NCBI RefSeq assembly: GCF_000369505.1
Contig: NZ_KB850054.1
Location: 186,001 to 250,000 of the forward strand
Direction of reading: 5' to 3'
From: Acinetobacter sp. NIPH 298
GTDB taxonomy: Bacteria > Pseudomonadota > Gammaproteobacteria > Pseudomonadales > Moraxellaceae
Length of the DNA stretch: 64,000 nucleotides
A program made the translations under genes and the position numbers. Shown here piece by piece: positions 29,243-41,422 of this stretch. The stretch's first letter is position 1. Each line of letters starts with the position of its first letter. Below the pieces are notes generated by a model. It made no database searches. It was not told where the DNA came from and worked only from the letters and a program-made list of their open reading frames with translations.

Positions 29243-29270
29243 TTGACTTTTAAGAGATTGAGAGTAATAT
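29243..29270 (+). promoter_or_regulatory. rRNA operon promoter P2 (candidate)
   Basis: TTGACT (29243-29248), 16-base spacer, TAATAT (29265-29270). Near-consensus and placed about 200 bases upstream of mature 16S. The remaining leader (29271-29474) is non-coding and should hold the antitermination and RNase III processing sequences, which I cannot delimit by eye. Confidence 0.6.
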
Positions 29271-29474
29271 AGCCGACCTAGCTTGATGGTGACGAATCAT
29301 CGAGAAGATCATTAAGAATTGAAGAAGAACAACTTGTGTGGATTTTTACTGGTTAATCGATCGAAATTATTTTCATTGATTAGATGGTAGAAATTACTCG
29401 AAGTTTATTTGAGAAATATTTGTCAGAAAATTGATGAGCCAAGATTGGTGCCCTTTAAAGGTACTACTGATTTT

Positions 29475-31012
<1,538 letters not shown>

Positions 31013-31073
31013 ACGAAAGATTGATGGCCGGTAAGAATCCACAACAAGTTGTTCTTCTTGAAGATATATCTGA

Positions 31074-31150
<77 letters not shown>

Positions 31151-31205
31151 AATCTGATCGCTAAAGCTGAAAGATTTAAGGATATAGAATTCACAATGAT
31201 AAGCT

Positions 31206-31281
31206 GGGGACTTAGCTTAGTTGGTAGAGCGCCTGCTTTGCACGCAGGAGGTCAGGAGTTCGACTCTCCTAGTCTCCACCA
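31206..31281 (+). tRNA. tRNA-Ala (TGC)
   Basis: A 76-base gene with CCA encoded. Acceptor GGGGACT pairs with AGTCTCC with one G-U pair, and the anticodon stem CCTGC/GCAGG carries the loop TTTGCAC with anticodon TGC. It follows tRNA-Ile by 55 bases. Confidence 0.97.
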
Positions 31282-31648
31282 CGTACTTTACGGAGTACGG
31301 GCTAAAGATTACAGAATTTAGTGAATAAGAAGATCGAATGATCTTGGTTTATTAAGTTCTGTGATTTATCACAGTTTAATGTAGCTGACGAGGTTACATT
31401 AATTCATTAACAGATTAGTAGAATTGAGTCTGAAATAAATTGTTCAAAACTCGATTAATATGATTTTAACGGTAATACGAAAGTGTTGCAGTTAGATGAA
31501 AGATTAATGCGAGAACTAGCGATTAACTGAATCAAGCGTTTTGGTATATGAATTAGATTGAAGCTGTACGGTGCTTAAGTGCACAGTGCGTCAAACTGAA
31601 ATGTTGAAGTTACTACTTGTAGGTAACGTCGACTGTTTGGGGTTGTAT
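31282..31648 (+). other. 16S-23S spacer after tRNA-Ala
   Basis: A 367-base transcribed spacer without a gene. A small hairpin CGTACT/AGTACG follows the tRNA. Near its end TTGTATAGTCAAG is complementary to CTTGACTATACAA after 23S, forming the base of the 23S processing stem. Confidence 0.8.
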
Positions 31649-34542
<2,894 letters not shown>

Positions 34543-34758
34543 ACAACACCCAAGCAGTTGTATATAAAGCATCAATTCGATTCAAATCCAAACAGTCAGT
34601 GTAAATTAAACTGATTGAACTTGATTTAGTTGAAAAACTAGTTACAATTCAGACCCAATGAAGCTAATCCGTTAATAACTCTTTGGTTCGTAAGTAAGGC
34701 ACACACTGTGAAATTTAACTCACAACGTGATTAAGACCCCAAAGCACCACAACAGTTT

Positions 34759-34873
34759 GCTGGCGACAATAGCAAGAGTGAACCACCTGATCCCTTCCCG
34801 AACTCAGAAGTGAAACCTCTTCGCGCTGATGGTAGTGTGGCACTTGCCATGTGAGAGTAAGTCATCGCCAGCT
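34759..34873 (+). rRNA. rrf: 5S ribosomal RNA
   Basis: About 115 nt, GCTGGCGAC...GTCATCGCCAGC, whose ends pair as helix I. It contains CCTGATCCCTTCCCGAACTC and GAAACCTCTTCGCGC, typical of 5S. The 216-base spacer after 23S (34543-34758) has no gene. Confidence 0.95.
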
Positions 34874-34883
34874 TTTAAATACG

Positions 34884-34917
34884 AAAACCTCCCAACTTAT
34901 GTTGGGAGGTTTTTTTA
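34884..34917 (+). terminator. rRNA operon terminator
   Basis: Perfect arms CCTCCCAAC (34888-34896) and GTTGGGAGG (34901-34909) with a TTAT loop, then TTTTTTT, directly after 5S. Confidence 0.95.
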
Positions 34918-35105
34918 TTGCGTGGAATTTAATAAAAAATGGGGAAAAACTGCGTTTTATAATCAATTTGGGTTTAGACAGCACATTAAATTTAATCAGT
35001 CCTTTATTGTGAGTCGTAAATCAAATATAAATATTTGAACAGAACAATGTAAGCTATTATTTAGACGTACTTTTAGTACCTTAAAATTATAAGAAGGAAA
35101 CATTT

Positions 35106-36731
35106 GTGTTCAATGTCATTGTGCAGTTAATGGGTGGAATCGGTTTATTTCTTTTAGGCATGTCTCTGATGACAGATAGCCTAAAAGCAATCGCGGGTGA
35201 AGCACTGCGACAATGGCTGGTCAGATTCACAAATTCGCCAATCAAAGCTGTACTATCGGGGATTGGTTTAACCGTTGTGGTTCAATCCTCGACAGCTACC
35301 ACTTTGGCAACGATCGGTTTTGTCAGTGCAGGAATATTAAGTTTTAGTCATGCGATTGGTGTGATTATCGGTGCAAACATAGGCACCACAAGCACAGGTT
35401 GGATGGTTGCATTACTTGGTTTAAAGTTTTCTATTGCCAGTTTTGCCTTGCCCTTGATTGGTATAGGCGCGGCGCTAAAATTATTTGGTAAAGAGAAAAT
35501 TACTTTTATTGGACTCACTTTGGCAGGCTTTGGGCTGCTATTTTTAGGGATTCAATTTTTACAAGATGCCATGAGTGGTATGGCCCTATTGATTGATTTA
35601 TCACGGTGGGCTGAACCAACTTTGATGATGAAGCTTATTTTGGTGTTCGTTGGTGTCCTCATGACGATCTTGTTGCAGTCCTCTAGTGCAGCCATTACAA
35701 CAACATTAGCAGCATTGTCTACTTCAACAATTAATTTAGAACAAGCTTTAGCCTTAGTGATTGGTCAAAATGTCGGAACGGTTGCAACTGCTATCCTTGC
35801 AGCGATAGGGGCGACTACCAGTGCTAAACGAACAGCCGCAGTTCATGTCATGTTTAATATTGTGACTGCCATTTTTGCATTTATTCTATTATCTCCAGTA
35901 TTTATATGGGCATATCATCATATTGAAAGTATTCATCAACTGGATTCTGTGATTTTAGTTGCGGGATTTCACACGACTTTTAGTTTATTAGGTGCATGTA
36001 TTTTCATGCCTTTTTTGTCTCAATTTGAGCAATTGATTATTCGTTTATTGCCTGAAAAACAACCGCTAATCACACGGTATTTAGACGAGTCACTTTATAC
36101 AGTTCCTGCTTTGGCGATTGCAGCAGTAGAACGTGCACTTTTGCAATCGATAGCTGATATGTATGGGATTTTTATACGTTGTATTCGTGGAGGCGTCGTT
36201 ACTTCATTGGTTAAAACGGATGAGTTCGATCAAACGTTGCTTAAAGTTGAGCATTATTTAGATAAAATGACGGTTTCACAATCCTTAGAAGATCAACATC
36301 GTTTAATCATTTTATTGAGATTGGCAGTGTATGTCCGTGTTCTTAAAAATGATTTAAGCAGCGTTGCGCATATTGAAAGCATTCAAAATCAAAGAAATAT
36401 ACATGAATTGGCCAATCAGTTTGCAACGATTCTTGAGCAATTTATTCCGTATTTAATGCATGAACCATTTGCACGAATCCCAAAAAAACTTGTAGATGAG
36501 TTAGCTGATTTTTCCTCAGAGATGCAAGCACATCAAGATTTGGTTCGGCAGAAAATTATTGAGGACTCTTCATCAAGAACAGTATCGGTTACTTATACCT
36601 TGGACCAACTCGCTGCACAACGTTGGTTAGAACATTTAGTGATTCATTGTAGCCGTGTGGCTATTTTACTGGGTGATACAGAGCAAGTATTATTGAATGA
36701 GGAATTGGGATCAACTCAATTACCATCATGA
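35106..36731 (+). CDS. Na/Pi cotransporter family protein with PhoU-like tail
   Basis: A 541-residue inner-membrane protein with a GTG start and an AAGGAA ribosome binding site. Two Na_Pi_cotrans repeats carry the QSS signature: VVVQSSTATTLATIGFV (about residue 58) and ILLQSSSAAITTTLAALST (about 196), each followed by a GxNxGT turn (GANIGTTSTG, GQNVGTVATA). From about residue 330 a soluble helical PhoU-like domain follows. Family members (NptA/YjbB) move phosphate with sodium, YjbB outward. I found no Pho box in its 188-base upstream gap. Confidence 0.92.
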   Translation: MFNVIVQLMGGIGLFLLGMSLMTDSLKAIAGEALRQWLVRFTNSPIKAVLSGIGLTVVVQSSTATTLATIGFVSAGILSFSHAIGVIIGANIGTTSTGWMVALLGLKFSIASFALPLIGIGAALKLFGKEKITFIGLTLAGFGLLFLGIQFLQDAMSGMALLIDLSRWAEPTLMMKLILVFVGVLMTILLQSSSAAITTTLAALSTSTINLEQALALVIGQNVGTVATAILAAIGATTSAKRTAAVHVMFNIVTAIFAFILLSPVFIWAYHHIESIHQLDSVILVAGFHTTFSLLGACIFMPFLSQFEQLIIRLLPEKQPLITRYLDESLYTVPALAIAAVERALLQSIADMYGIFIRCIRGGVVTSLVKTDEFDQTLLKVEHYLDKMTVSQSLEDQHRLIILLRLAVYVRVLKNDLSSVAHIESIQNQRNIHELANQFATILEQFIPYLMHEPFARIPKKLVDELADFSSEMQAHQDLVRQKIIEDSSSRTVSVTYTLDQLAAQRWLEHLVIHCSRVAILLGDTEQVLLNEELGSTQLPS

Positions 36732-36928
36732 CAGTGTGGCGTGATTGGGTTTTCAAATGATTAAAATATGAATCGCAGGTTTTATGGGCTTATGTTTTCT
36801 ATGCAGTGATAAGTTGTAGGGTTGTCATGGCCTGTGCCTAAGGCGTAATGCGTTTTTATTATGAACCTTAAGATCTTATGCTCTAAAAATATTGTTTTTC
36901 ATAAAAGCTAAGGTTTTCTACTTTTCTC

Positions 36929-36963
36929 ATAGGCTGACATGCCTATAATGATTGGGAATCATT
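36929..36963. promoter_or_regulatory. cysK promoter with two overlapping dyads
   Basis: ATAGGC-TGACAT-GCCTAT (36929-36946) is a perfect dyad that runs into a consensus -10, TATAAT (36944-36949). AATGATT-GGG-AATCATT (36947-36963) is a second dyad reading from the -10 into the start region. The second resembles half of a Fur box. Both lie 22-57 bases upstream of the ATG, where a bound repressor would block transcription. Confidence 0.5.
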
Positions 36964-36985
36964 CCAAATCTAATAAGGAAATAAC

Positions 36986-37987
36986 ATGTCTACTGATCAA
37001 CAATTTCCAACACCTGCCAATCTTGGTATCGCAGTTTATGAAAATAATGCAGAGGCAATTGGTAATACACCCTTAGTACGTATTAATCGTATTATCAAAA
37101 CAGGTGCAACGGTACTGGCAAAAATCGAAAGCCGAAATCCTGCGTTTTCAGTAAAATGCCGTATTGGTGCAGCTTTGATTGCCGATGCGGAAAAACGTGG
37201 TGTACTCAAAGCAGGGATGCATATTGTTGAACCAACCAGTGGCAATACAGGTATTGCCTTGGCTTTTGTGGCAGCAGCAAAAGGTTATCCGATTACTTTA
37301 ACCATGCCTTCAAGTATGAGTTTAGAGCGTCGAAAAGTGCTTAAAGCTTTGGGCGCAAACTTAGTCTTGACTGATCCAGCCAAAGGTATGAAAGGTGCAG
37401 TAGATGAAGCGGTACGCTTGGCTACGGAAAATCCAGAACTGTATTTTTTACCACAACAATTTGAAAACCCAGCAAACCCACAGATCCATGTTGAAACAAC
37501 GGGTCCTGAGATTTGGCAAGCAACCAATGGTCAAGTGGATATTTTGGTTGCAGGTGTCGGTACAGGCGGTACCATTACAGGTATCTCACGTTATTTTGAG
37601 CAAATAAAAAATCAGCCTTTGTATTCTGTTGCAGTTGAACCTGCTGAATCGGCAATCATCACCCAAACGAAACGCGGTGAAAGCATTACACCTGCGCCAC
37701 ATAAGATTCAGGGCATTGGGGCGAACTTTATTCCGAAAAATTTAGATCTAGATTTAGTCGATGAAGTTGTACCAGTGAATAGTGCAGATGCAATTGAATG
37801 GGCGAGAAAATGTGCGATGCAAGAAGGAATTTTAGTCGGTATTTCTAGTGGTGCGGCATTAGCAGCGGCAGCTCAAATCGCAGAACGTCCTGAAAATTCA
37901 GGTAAAACTATTGTGGTTATTTTACCTGATAGTGGCGAGCGTTATTTATCTTCAGTATTGTTTGAAGGTTTATTTGATGAGGCTTAG
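36986..37987 (+). CDS. cysK: Cysteine synthase A (O-acetylserine sulfhydrylase)
   Basis: A 333-residue PLP enzyme that makes cysteine from O-acetylserine and sulfide. The PLP-binding Lys57 is in [11 protein letters not shown], the substrate loop is [13 protein letters not shown], and the phosphate-binding loop is [10 protein letters not shown], followed by VGISSGAA. The sequence SVKCRIG points to CysK rather than CysM. AAGGAAATAAC precedes the ATG. Monocistronic, with terminators on both sides. Confidence 0.95.
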   Translation: MSTDQQFPTPANLGIAVYENNAEAIGNTPLVRINRIIKTGATVLAKIESRNPAFSVKCRIGAALIADAEKRGVLKAGMHIVEPTSGNTGIALAFVAAAKGYPITLTMPSSMSLERRKVLKALGANLVLTDPAKGMKGAVDEAVRLATENPELYFLPQQFENPANPQIHVETTGPEIWQATNGQVDILVAGVGTGGTITGISRYFEQIKNQPLYSVAVEPAESAIITQTKRGESITPAPHKIQGIGANFIPKNLDLDLVDEVVPVNSADAIEWARKCAMQEGILVGISSGAALAAAAQIAERPENSGKTIVVILPDSGERYLSSVLFEGLFDEA

Positions 37988-38000
37988 TTATAAGTTTAGC

Positions 38001-38034
38001 AAAAAAAGCCATGCTTAAAGCATGGCTTTTTTAT
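38001..38034. terminator. Terminator between cysK and lytic transglycosylase
   Basis: GCCATGCTT-A-AAGCATGGC (38008-38026) flanked by A7 and T6, usable from both convergent genes. Confidence 0.93.
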
Positions 38035-38049
38035 ACTTGCTGCAATGAT

Positions 38050-38619
38050 TTATAACGCAGCTTTCAGCATTTTTTTATGATGTTTAACCGACTTCGCATA
38101 TTTTTTACCTTGGCGTTTCATTTTCCAATTACGCTGATAACCCGTTGGTCCCACATTATAATAAGCCAGTGCTTTTTCCCAGCTACCTGCAGATTGATTA
38201 TATTTTGCAAGAATATAAGTACCACAATTGACGTTGGTATATTCATCAAATAAGTTGCCGCCACAGGTACTTTGCCAATAACGTGGGATGATTTGAGTGA
38301 GTCCAACTGCACCGGCTGACGAGGTCACATAAGGTCTGTAGCTTGACTCTTGTCGAATCATTGCGGCAATAAGCAGTGGATCAACATCGTGTTGTTTAGC
38401 ACTTTGAATGATCATCGGAGCAACACGATTGGCTGTATCTGGTTGTACTGAATAGGCTTTTTGAATCCCAACTGATAATTTCTGAGCGCGTGTTGCGCTT
38501 GAACCACTTAAATGGCTACAAGCGGTTAAGTAAACAGCAGCAAACATCATGCTGAGTTTAAAAAGTAATATCGCGATATTACTGATATGGCGTTTTGCAC
38601 CGTTTTTTGGAATGATCAT
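38050..38619 (-). CDS. Lytic transglycosylase lipoprotein (SLT domain)
   Basis: A 189-residue protein with a lipoprotein signal ending YLTAC (Cys34). The SLT domain spans about residues 70-170, with catalytic Glu91 in MIRQESSYRPYVTSSAGAVGLTQIIP, then YILAKYN and KALAYYNVGPTGYQ, all family hallmarks (EmtA/Slt type). It cleaves the MurNAc-GlcNAc bond of peptidoglycan with formation of anhydro-muropeptides. Its lipid anchor suggests the outer membrane. The C-terminus is very basic (KRQGKKYAKSVKHHKKM). Confidence 0.92.
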   Translation of the reverse strand: MIIPKNGAKRHISNIAILLFKLSMMFAAVYLTACSHLSGSSATRAQKLSVGIQKAYSVQPDTANRVAPMIIQSAKQHDVDPLLIAAMIRQESSYRPYVTSSAGAVGLTQIIPRYWQSTCGGNLFDEYTNVNCGTYILAKYNQSAGSWEKALAYYNVGPTGYQRNWKMKRQGKKYAKSVKHHKKMLKAAL

Positions 38620-38713
38620 CGTGAAAATAAAAACTTAATCGCATATTCGAAAGTAGGGTGATGGTATGAAGTTAAATTCATGCCGTCAAGTGTGGTTATT
38701 TTACTGAGTAGAA

Positions 38714-38834
38714 ACAAAAAAGCCCCGACATCCTGTCGAGACTTTTTTATATTCAGTTTATTGCCGTTAACTCCTGTCAACGACCACGTCCTGTGCATCT
38801 TGTTGTTCTGAATGAGACTTCCTGTCTCTCTATG
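38714..38834 (-). ncRNA. Candidate CsrA/RsmA-titrating small RNA (CsrB/RsmY type)
   Basis: On the minus strand ACAGGA occurs four times within about 95 bases (38825-38820, 38794-38789, 38777-38772, 38736-38731). The contexts are CAGGAAG, CAGGACG, CAGGAGT and CAGGATG; three match the CsrB repeat CAGGA(U/A/C)G. Copy 1 is in GAGAC-AGGAA-GTCTC (38828-38814). Copy 3 is in CGTTGAC-AGGA-GTTAACG (38782-38765), a seven-pair stem. Copy 4 is the loop of the terminator hairpin CGAC-AGGAT-GTCG, followed by six U. Copy 2 is flanked by a short CAC/GTG stem. A -10 (TAATAT, 38846-38841) without a good -35 precedes the start. No ORF fits. It lies between the transglycosylase and DUF2798 genes. Function is inferred from architecture. 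Confidence 0.75.
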
Positions 38835-38876
38835 ATTTATATATTACGGAATAAACTTGTATGGGTATATTCGCCA

Positions 38877-38913
38877 TTCACTGCAAGTTGTGTGCGTTTT
38901 AACCTACAGTGAA
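38877..38913. promoter_or_regulatory. Long dyad upstream of the CsrB-like RNA
   Basis: Arms TTCACTGCAAGTT (38877-38889) and AACCTACAGTGAA (38901-38913) are inverted repeats with 11 of 13 pairs matching and an 11-base spacer. The centre is about 60 bases upstream of the inferred RNA start. Its inner CTTGCA/TGTAGG parts recall the TGTAAG-N6-CTTACA box of GacA, but the spacing is wider. A likely activator site. Confidence 0.5.
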
Positions 38914-38932
38914 TTTTTGACGATGATGACCT

Positions 38933-39151
38933 TTAACGGTTTTTAAGAATGAGGCTGACCAGTTTCTGTGCGATAGGCGCGCAGACCAGTACACTTGGAA
39001 AAGCAAACATCCATGCAATCATCCAAGCTGACATCCACATGGAAAAGAAGTTTTCAACGAAGCCCAATGCTTTTAAAGTGGTGATTCCAGAAATTAGAAA
39101 TGACATGATACAAGATAGAATTAATGGAAATAAAAGCGTAGCTGCCTTCAT
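38933..39151 (-). CDS. DUF2798 small membrane protein
   Basis: A 72-residue inner-membrane protein with two hydrophobic segments (LLFPLILSCIMSFLISGITTL and WMSAWMIAWMFAFPSVLVCAPIA) in the pattern of DUF2798: a first helix with SGI, then a W-rich second helix ending P-x-A. No function is known for the family. It lies upstream of the CsrB-like RNA on the same strand, with 99 bases between its stop and the inferred RNA start. Confidence 0.75.
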   Translation of the reverse strand: MKAATLLFPLILSCIMSFLISGITTLKALGFVENFFSMWMSAWMIAWMFAFPSVLVCAPIAQKLVSLILKNR

Positions 39152-39391
39152 CGGTTAGCCTCTTGAGTGGTTCGGGTAAATGGTATGGCCAGTCGCTATC
39201 ATACCGTGTTCGCTCGAAAAGGTGAAAAGTGAATTAGAGGGGCTTGAGGAATGAGGAGAATTATTGTTAGGGAACATCAACTGACTAAACTTGAATGTAT
39301 TGCTATAAAAATTTAAGTGAAAAGTCACCTATATTGTCGTGGATTATTTTAGTGAAAACGCGCGTATACTGATCAGGCATAAGGAGTGGCC

Positions 39392-40612
39392 ATGTCTGAA
39401 TCAGTTATACGTCCAAGCCATATTGAGTATGGTTCAAAATCATTTACTTCGATTTTATGGTCATTGTTTTTTGCAGGCTTTGCTTCATTTTCATCGCTCT
39501 ATTGTGTTCAGCCGATGATGCCGATTTTTGCAAAATTCTTTCAGCTTAGCCCGACGCATAGTAGTTTTCCTTTGTCTTTCTCCACCATTGCATTGGCAAT
39601 TGGTCTGCTGTTTACAGGCTTTATTTCAGATCGGTTTGGACGTAAACCGATTATGGTCTTTGCCTTATTTCTGGTTTCGATTTTATTGTTGATTAGTGCC
39701 TCTTTCCCGATTTGGGAAGTGTTTTTAGGTACCCGTATTTTTATTGGTTTAGCGGTCAGTGGTGTGGCAGCCGTAGCCATGACCTATATCGGGGAAGAAA
39801 TTGCACAAAAAGATATCGGTTTCGCGATGGGACTTTATATCTCGGGCACTGCAATTGGGGGTATGGGTGGCCGCTTGATTGCAGGGGTGTTGGTCGACTT
39901 TATTTCTTGGCAATCTGCAACTTATATTATTGGATTTCTCAACCTCATAATCGCTTGTTTATTCTATTGGTTATTGCCAAAATCTCAGCATTTCCAACCC
40001 TATCCATTCCGATTTTCTCGCTTTAAAGCAGCTTTTGAGCAGAATCTCAAAGATCCGAAATTACGGATTTTATTTGCTCAAGGTTTTATCCTGATGGGGT
40101 GTTTGGTGACGGTGTTTAATTACATCAGTTATCACTTGTTAGAAGCGCCTTTTCATTTATCACAAACATGGATTGGGGTGATTTCGATTGCCTATTTGGC
40201 AGGAATTTATAGTTCACCTAAAGCGGCACAATGGGGCTTTAAATATGGGCGGGATAAGGTTCTACCATTTTTGTTGTTGAGTATGATGATTGGATTATTG
40301 ATTACCTTGATCCCATCGCTTTGGGCTATCTTAATTGGTTTAACTGTTTTTACCTTTTCATTTTTTGCTGCCCATTCAACCGCAAGTAGTTGGGTCTCGG
40401 TACAAGCCGTGCAATATCGAGCAGTGGCTTCATCACTGTATTTATTTTGCTATTACATGGGATCTAGTGTGTTGGGGAGTAGCGGCGGTTTGATTTGGGA
40501 AAACTTTGGCTGGCTCGGCATTAATTTAAGTGTGGGTATGGTCTTGGCAATCGGTTTTATGCTCACCTTTTATTTAGGTGACTCAAAAAAACAGGATATT
40601 CTCATAAAATAA
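39392..40612 (+). CDS. MFS transporter, YnfM-like
   Basis: A 406-residue inner-membrane carrier with twelve hydrophobic segments. The start MSESVIRPSHIEYG has AAGGAG 5 bases upstream; a GTG two codons earlier overlaps that site. Motif A is GFISDRFGRKPIMVF, and motif C-like glycines occur in YISGTAIGGMGGRLIAGVL, as in YnfM/arabinose-efflux-like exporters. The substrate is unknown. No adjacent regulator. Confidence 0.88.
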   Translation: MSESVIRPSHIEYGSKSFTSILWSLFFAGFASFSSLYCVQPMMPIFAKFFQLSPTHSSFPLSFSTIALAIGLLFTGFISDRFGRKPIMVFALFLVSILLLISASFPIWEVFLGTRIFIGLAVSGVAAVAMTYIGEEIAQKDIGFAMGLYISGTAIGGMGGRLIAGVLVDFISWQSATYIIGFLNLIIACLFYWLLPKSQHFQPYPFRFSRFKAAFEQNLKDPKLRILFAQGFILMGCLVTVFNYISYHLLEAPFHLSQTWIGVISIAYLAGIYSSPKAAQWGFKYGRDKVLPFLLLSMMIGLLITLIPSLWAILIGLTVFTFSFFAAHSTASSWVSVQAVQYRAVASSLYLFCYYMGSSVLGSSGGLIWENFGWLGINLSVGMVLAIGFMLTFYLGDSKKQDILIK

Positions 40613-40728
40613 AGCGACAGATATAGTCGCCGAGGGCTTGCTAAAAATCATTGGATTTTAGTAACTTAAGCAAGTGCTAATTTAAAGCATCATCATATTT
40701 TTAGATTTTTTATCGTGGGGAAATAACA

Positions 40729-41235
40729 ATGGAATTACATAGTCGTGTTTATTATAAGCATCCAGATGCAAAAATAATGGGGCAGTTAGAAGTCTTATTT
40801 AAGGAACATGAGGGAAATGCGGAACGGTTCTTACAAGCTGCTTTAGCCATCAATCCAGAAAGTGTGGAAGCCGCACAAGACTTGCTCGATCAAATTGATT
40901 CGCCTGAATATGATTTGGAACCAGAGAGTTTATATTATGAGGCGGGTTATGCCGTTTTAGATTTTGTTCATGGTTCTTCTGGCGATGAAAATATTGAAAA
41001 TATCTTACTTTTTTTAAAAGCGTTGCTGCCAGAGATACACGCCCAAGCATGGGGATGTGGCGATGATGATCCGTGGGAGTTTTGGTTCAAATTTAATGGA
41101 GATGAGTTAATTCGAGAAGATGATGAGCCATTCAACGATCCTGATGAAGATGAGAATATCAAAGCATCGATTTATGCGTGGTGGCATAAAGACTTGCCAG
41201 CAGAAATTAAAGAAGGTTTCTTAAACGAAGCCTAA
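40729..41235 (+). CDS. Uncharacterised acidic protein, 168 aa
   Basis: I do not recognise a family. It is strongly acidic, without signal or membrane segment, and has a TPR-like start (GNAERFLQAALAINPESVEAAQDLLDQI). A middle motif reads AWGCGDDDPWEFWFKFNGDELIREDDEPFND, and the C-terminal part has AWWHKDLPAEIKEGF. GGGGAAATAACA before the ATG is a fair ribosome binding site. Monocistronic between the MFS and ygiQ genes. The Asp/Trp cluster might bind a metal or a basic partner; that is speculation. Confidence 0.75.
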   Translation: MELHSRVYYKHPDAKIMGQLEVLFKEHEGNAERFLQAALAINPESVEAAQDLLDQIDSPEYDLEPESLYYEAGYAVLDFVHGSSGDENIENILLFLKALLPEIHAQAWGCGDDDPWEFWFKFNGDELIREDDEPFNDPDEDENIKASIYAWWHKDLPAEIKEGFLNEA

Positions 41236-41261
41236 ACATTATCAGATAGTTAGCACCATAT

Positions 41262-41300
41262 TTCCCCATGCTCTAAATGGTAGAGAATGGGGAATCTTAT
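41262..41300 (+). terminator. Hairpin terminator after the acidic protein gene
   Basis: Arms TTCCCCAT-G-CTCT (41262-41274) and AGAG-A-ATGGGGAA (41282-41294) with one mismatch, then a T-rich tail. Confidence 0.7.
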
Positions 41301-41422
41301 TTGTATGTTTTTTAATCTATAAAAATGAATAGAATTCATGTTAAACTGATCAGCTTTCATTTTGGCATCAAAAATTCCGAGATGCCTCTCTCTTCCTTAT
41401 TGCTAGCCGAGATTCGCAAGCT

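Noticed and set aside
34829-35038. 69-codon frame spanning the 5S end and terminator
   Set aside because: It starts inside 5S rRNA and runs through a strong terminator; no coding features.
34918-35105. Pho box before the Na/Pi symporter
   Set aside because: I looked for CTGTCAT-like units at 11-base period and saw none; only a short GTAC palindrome near 35067-35079.
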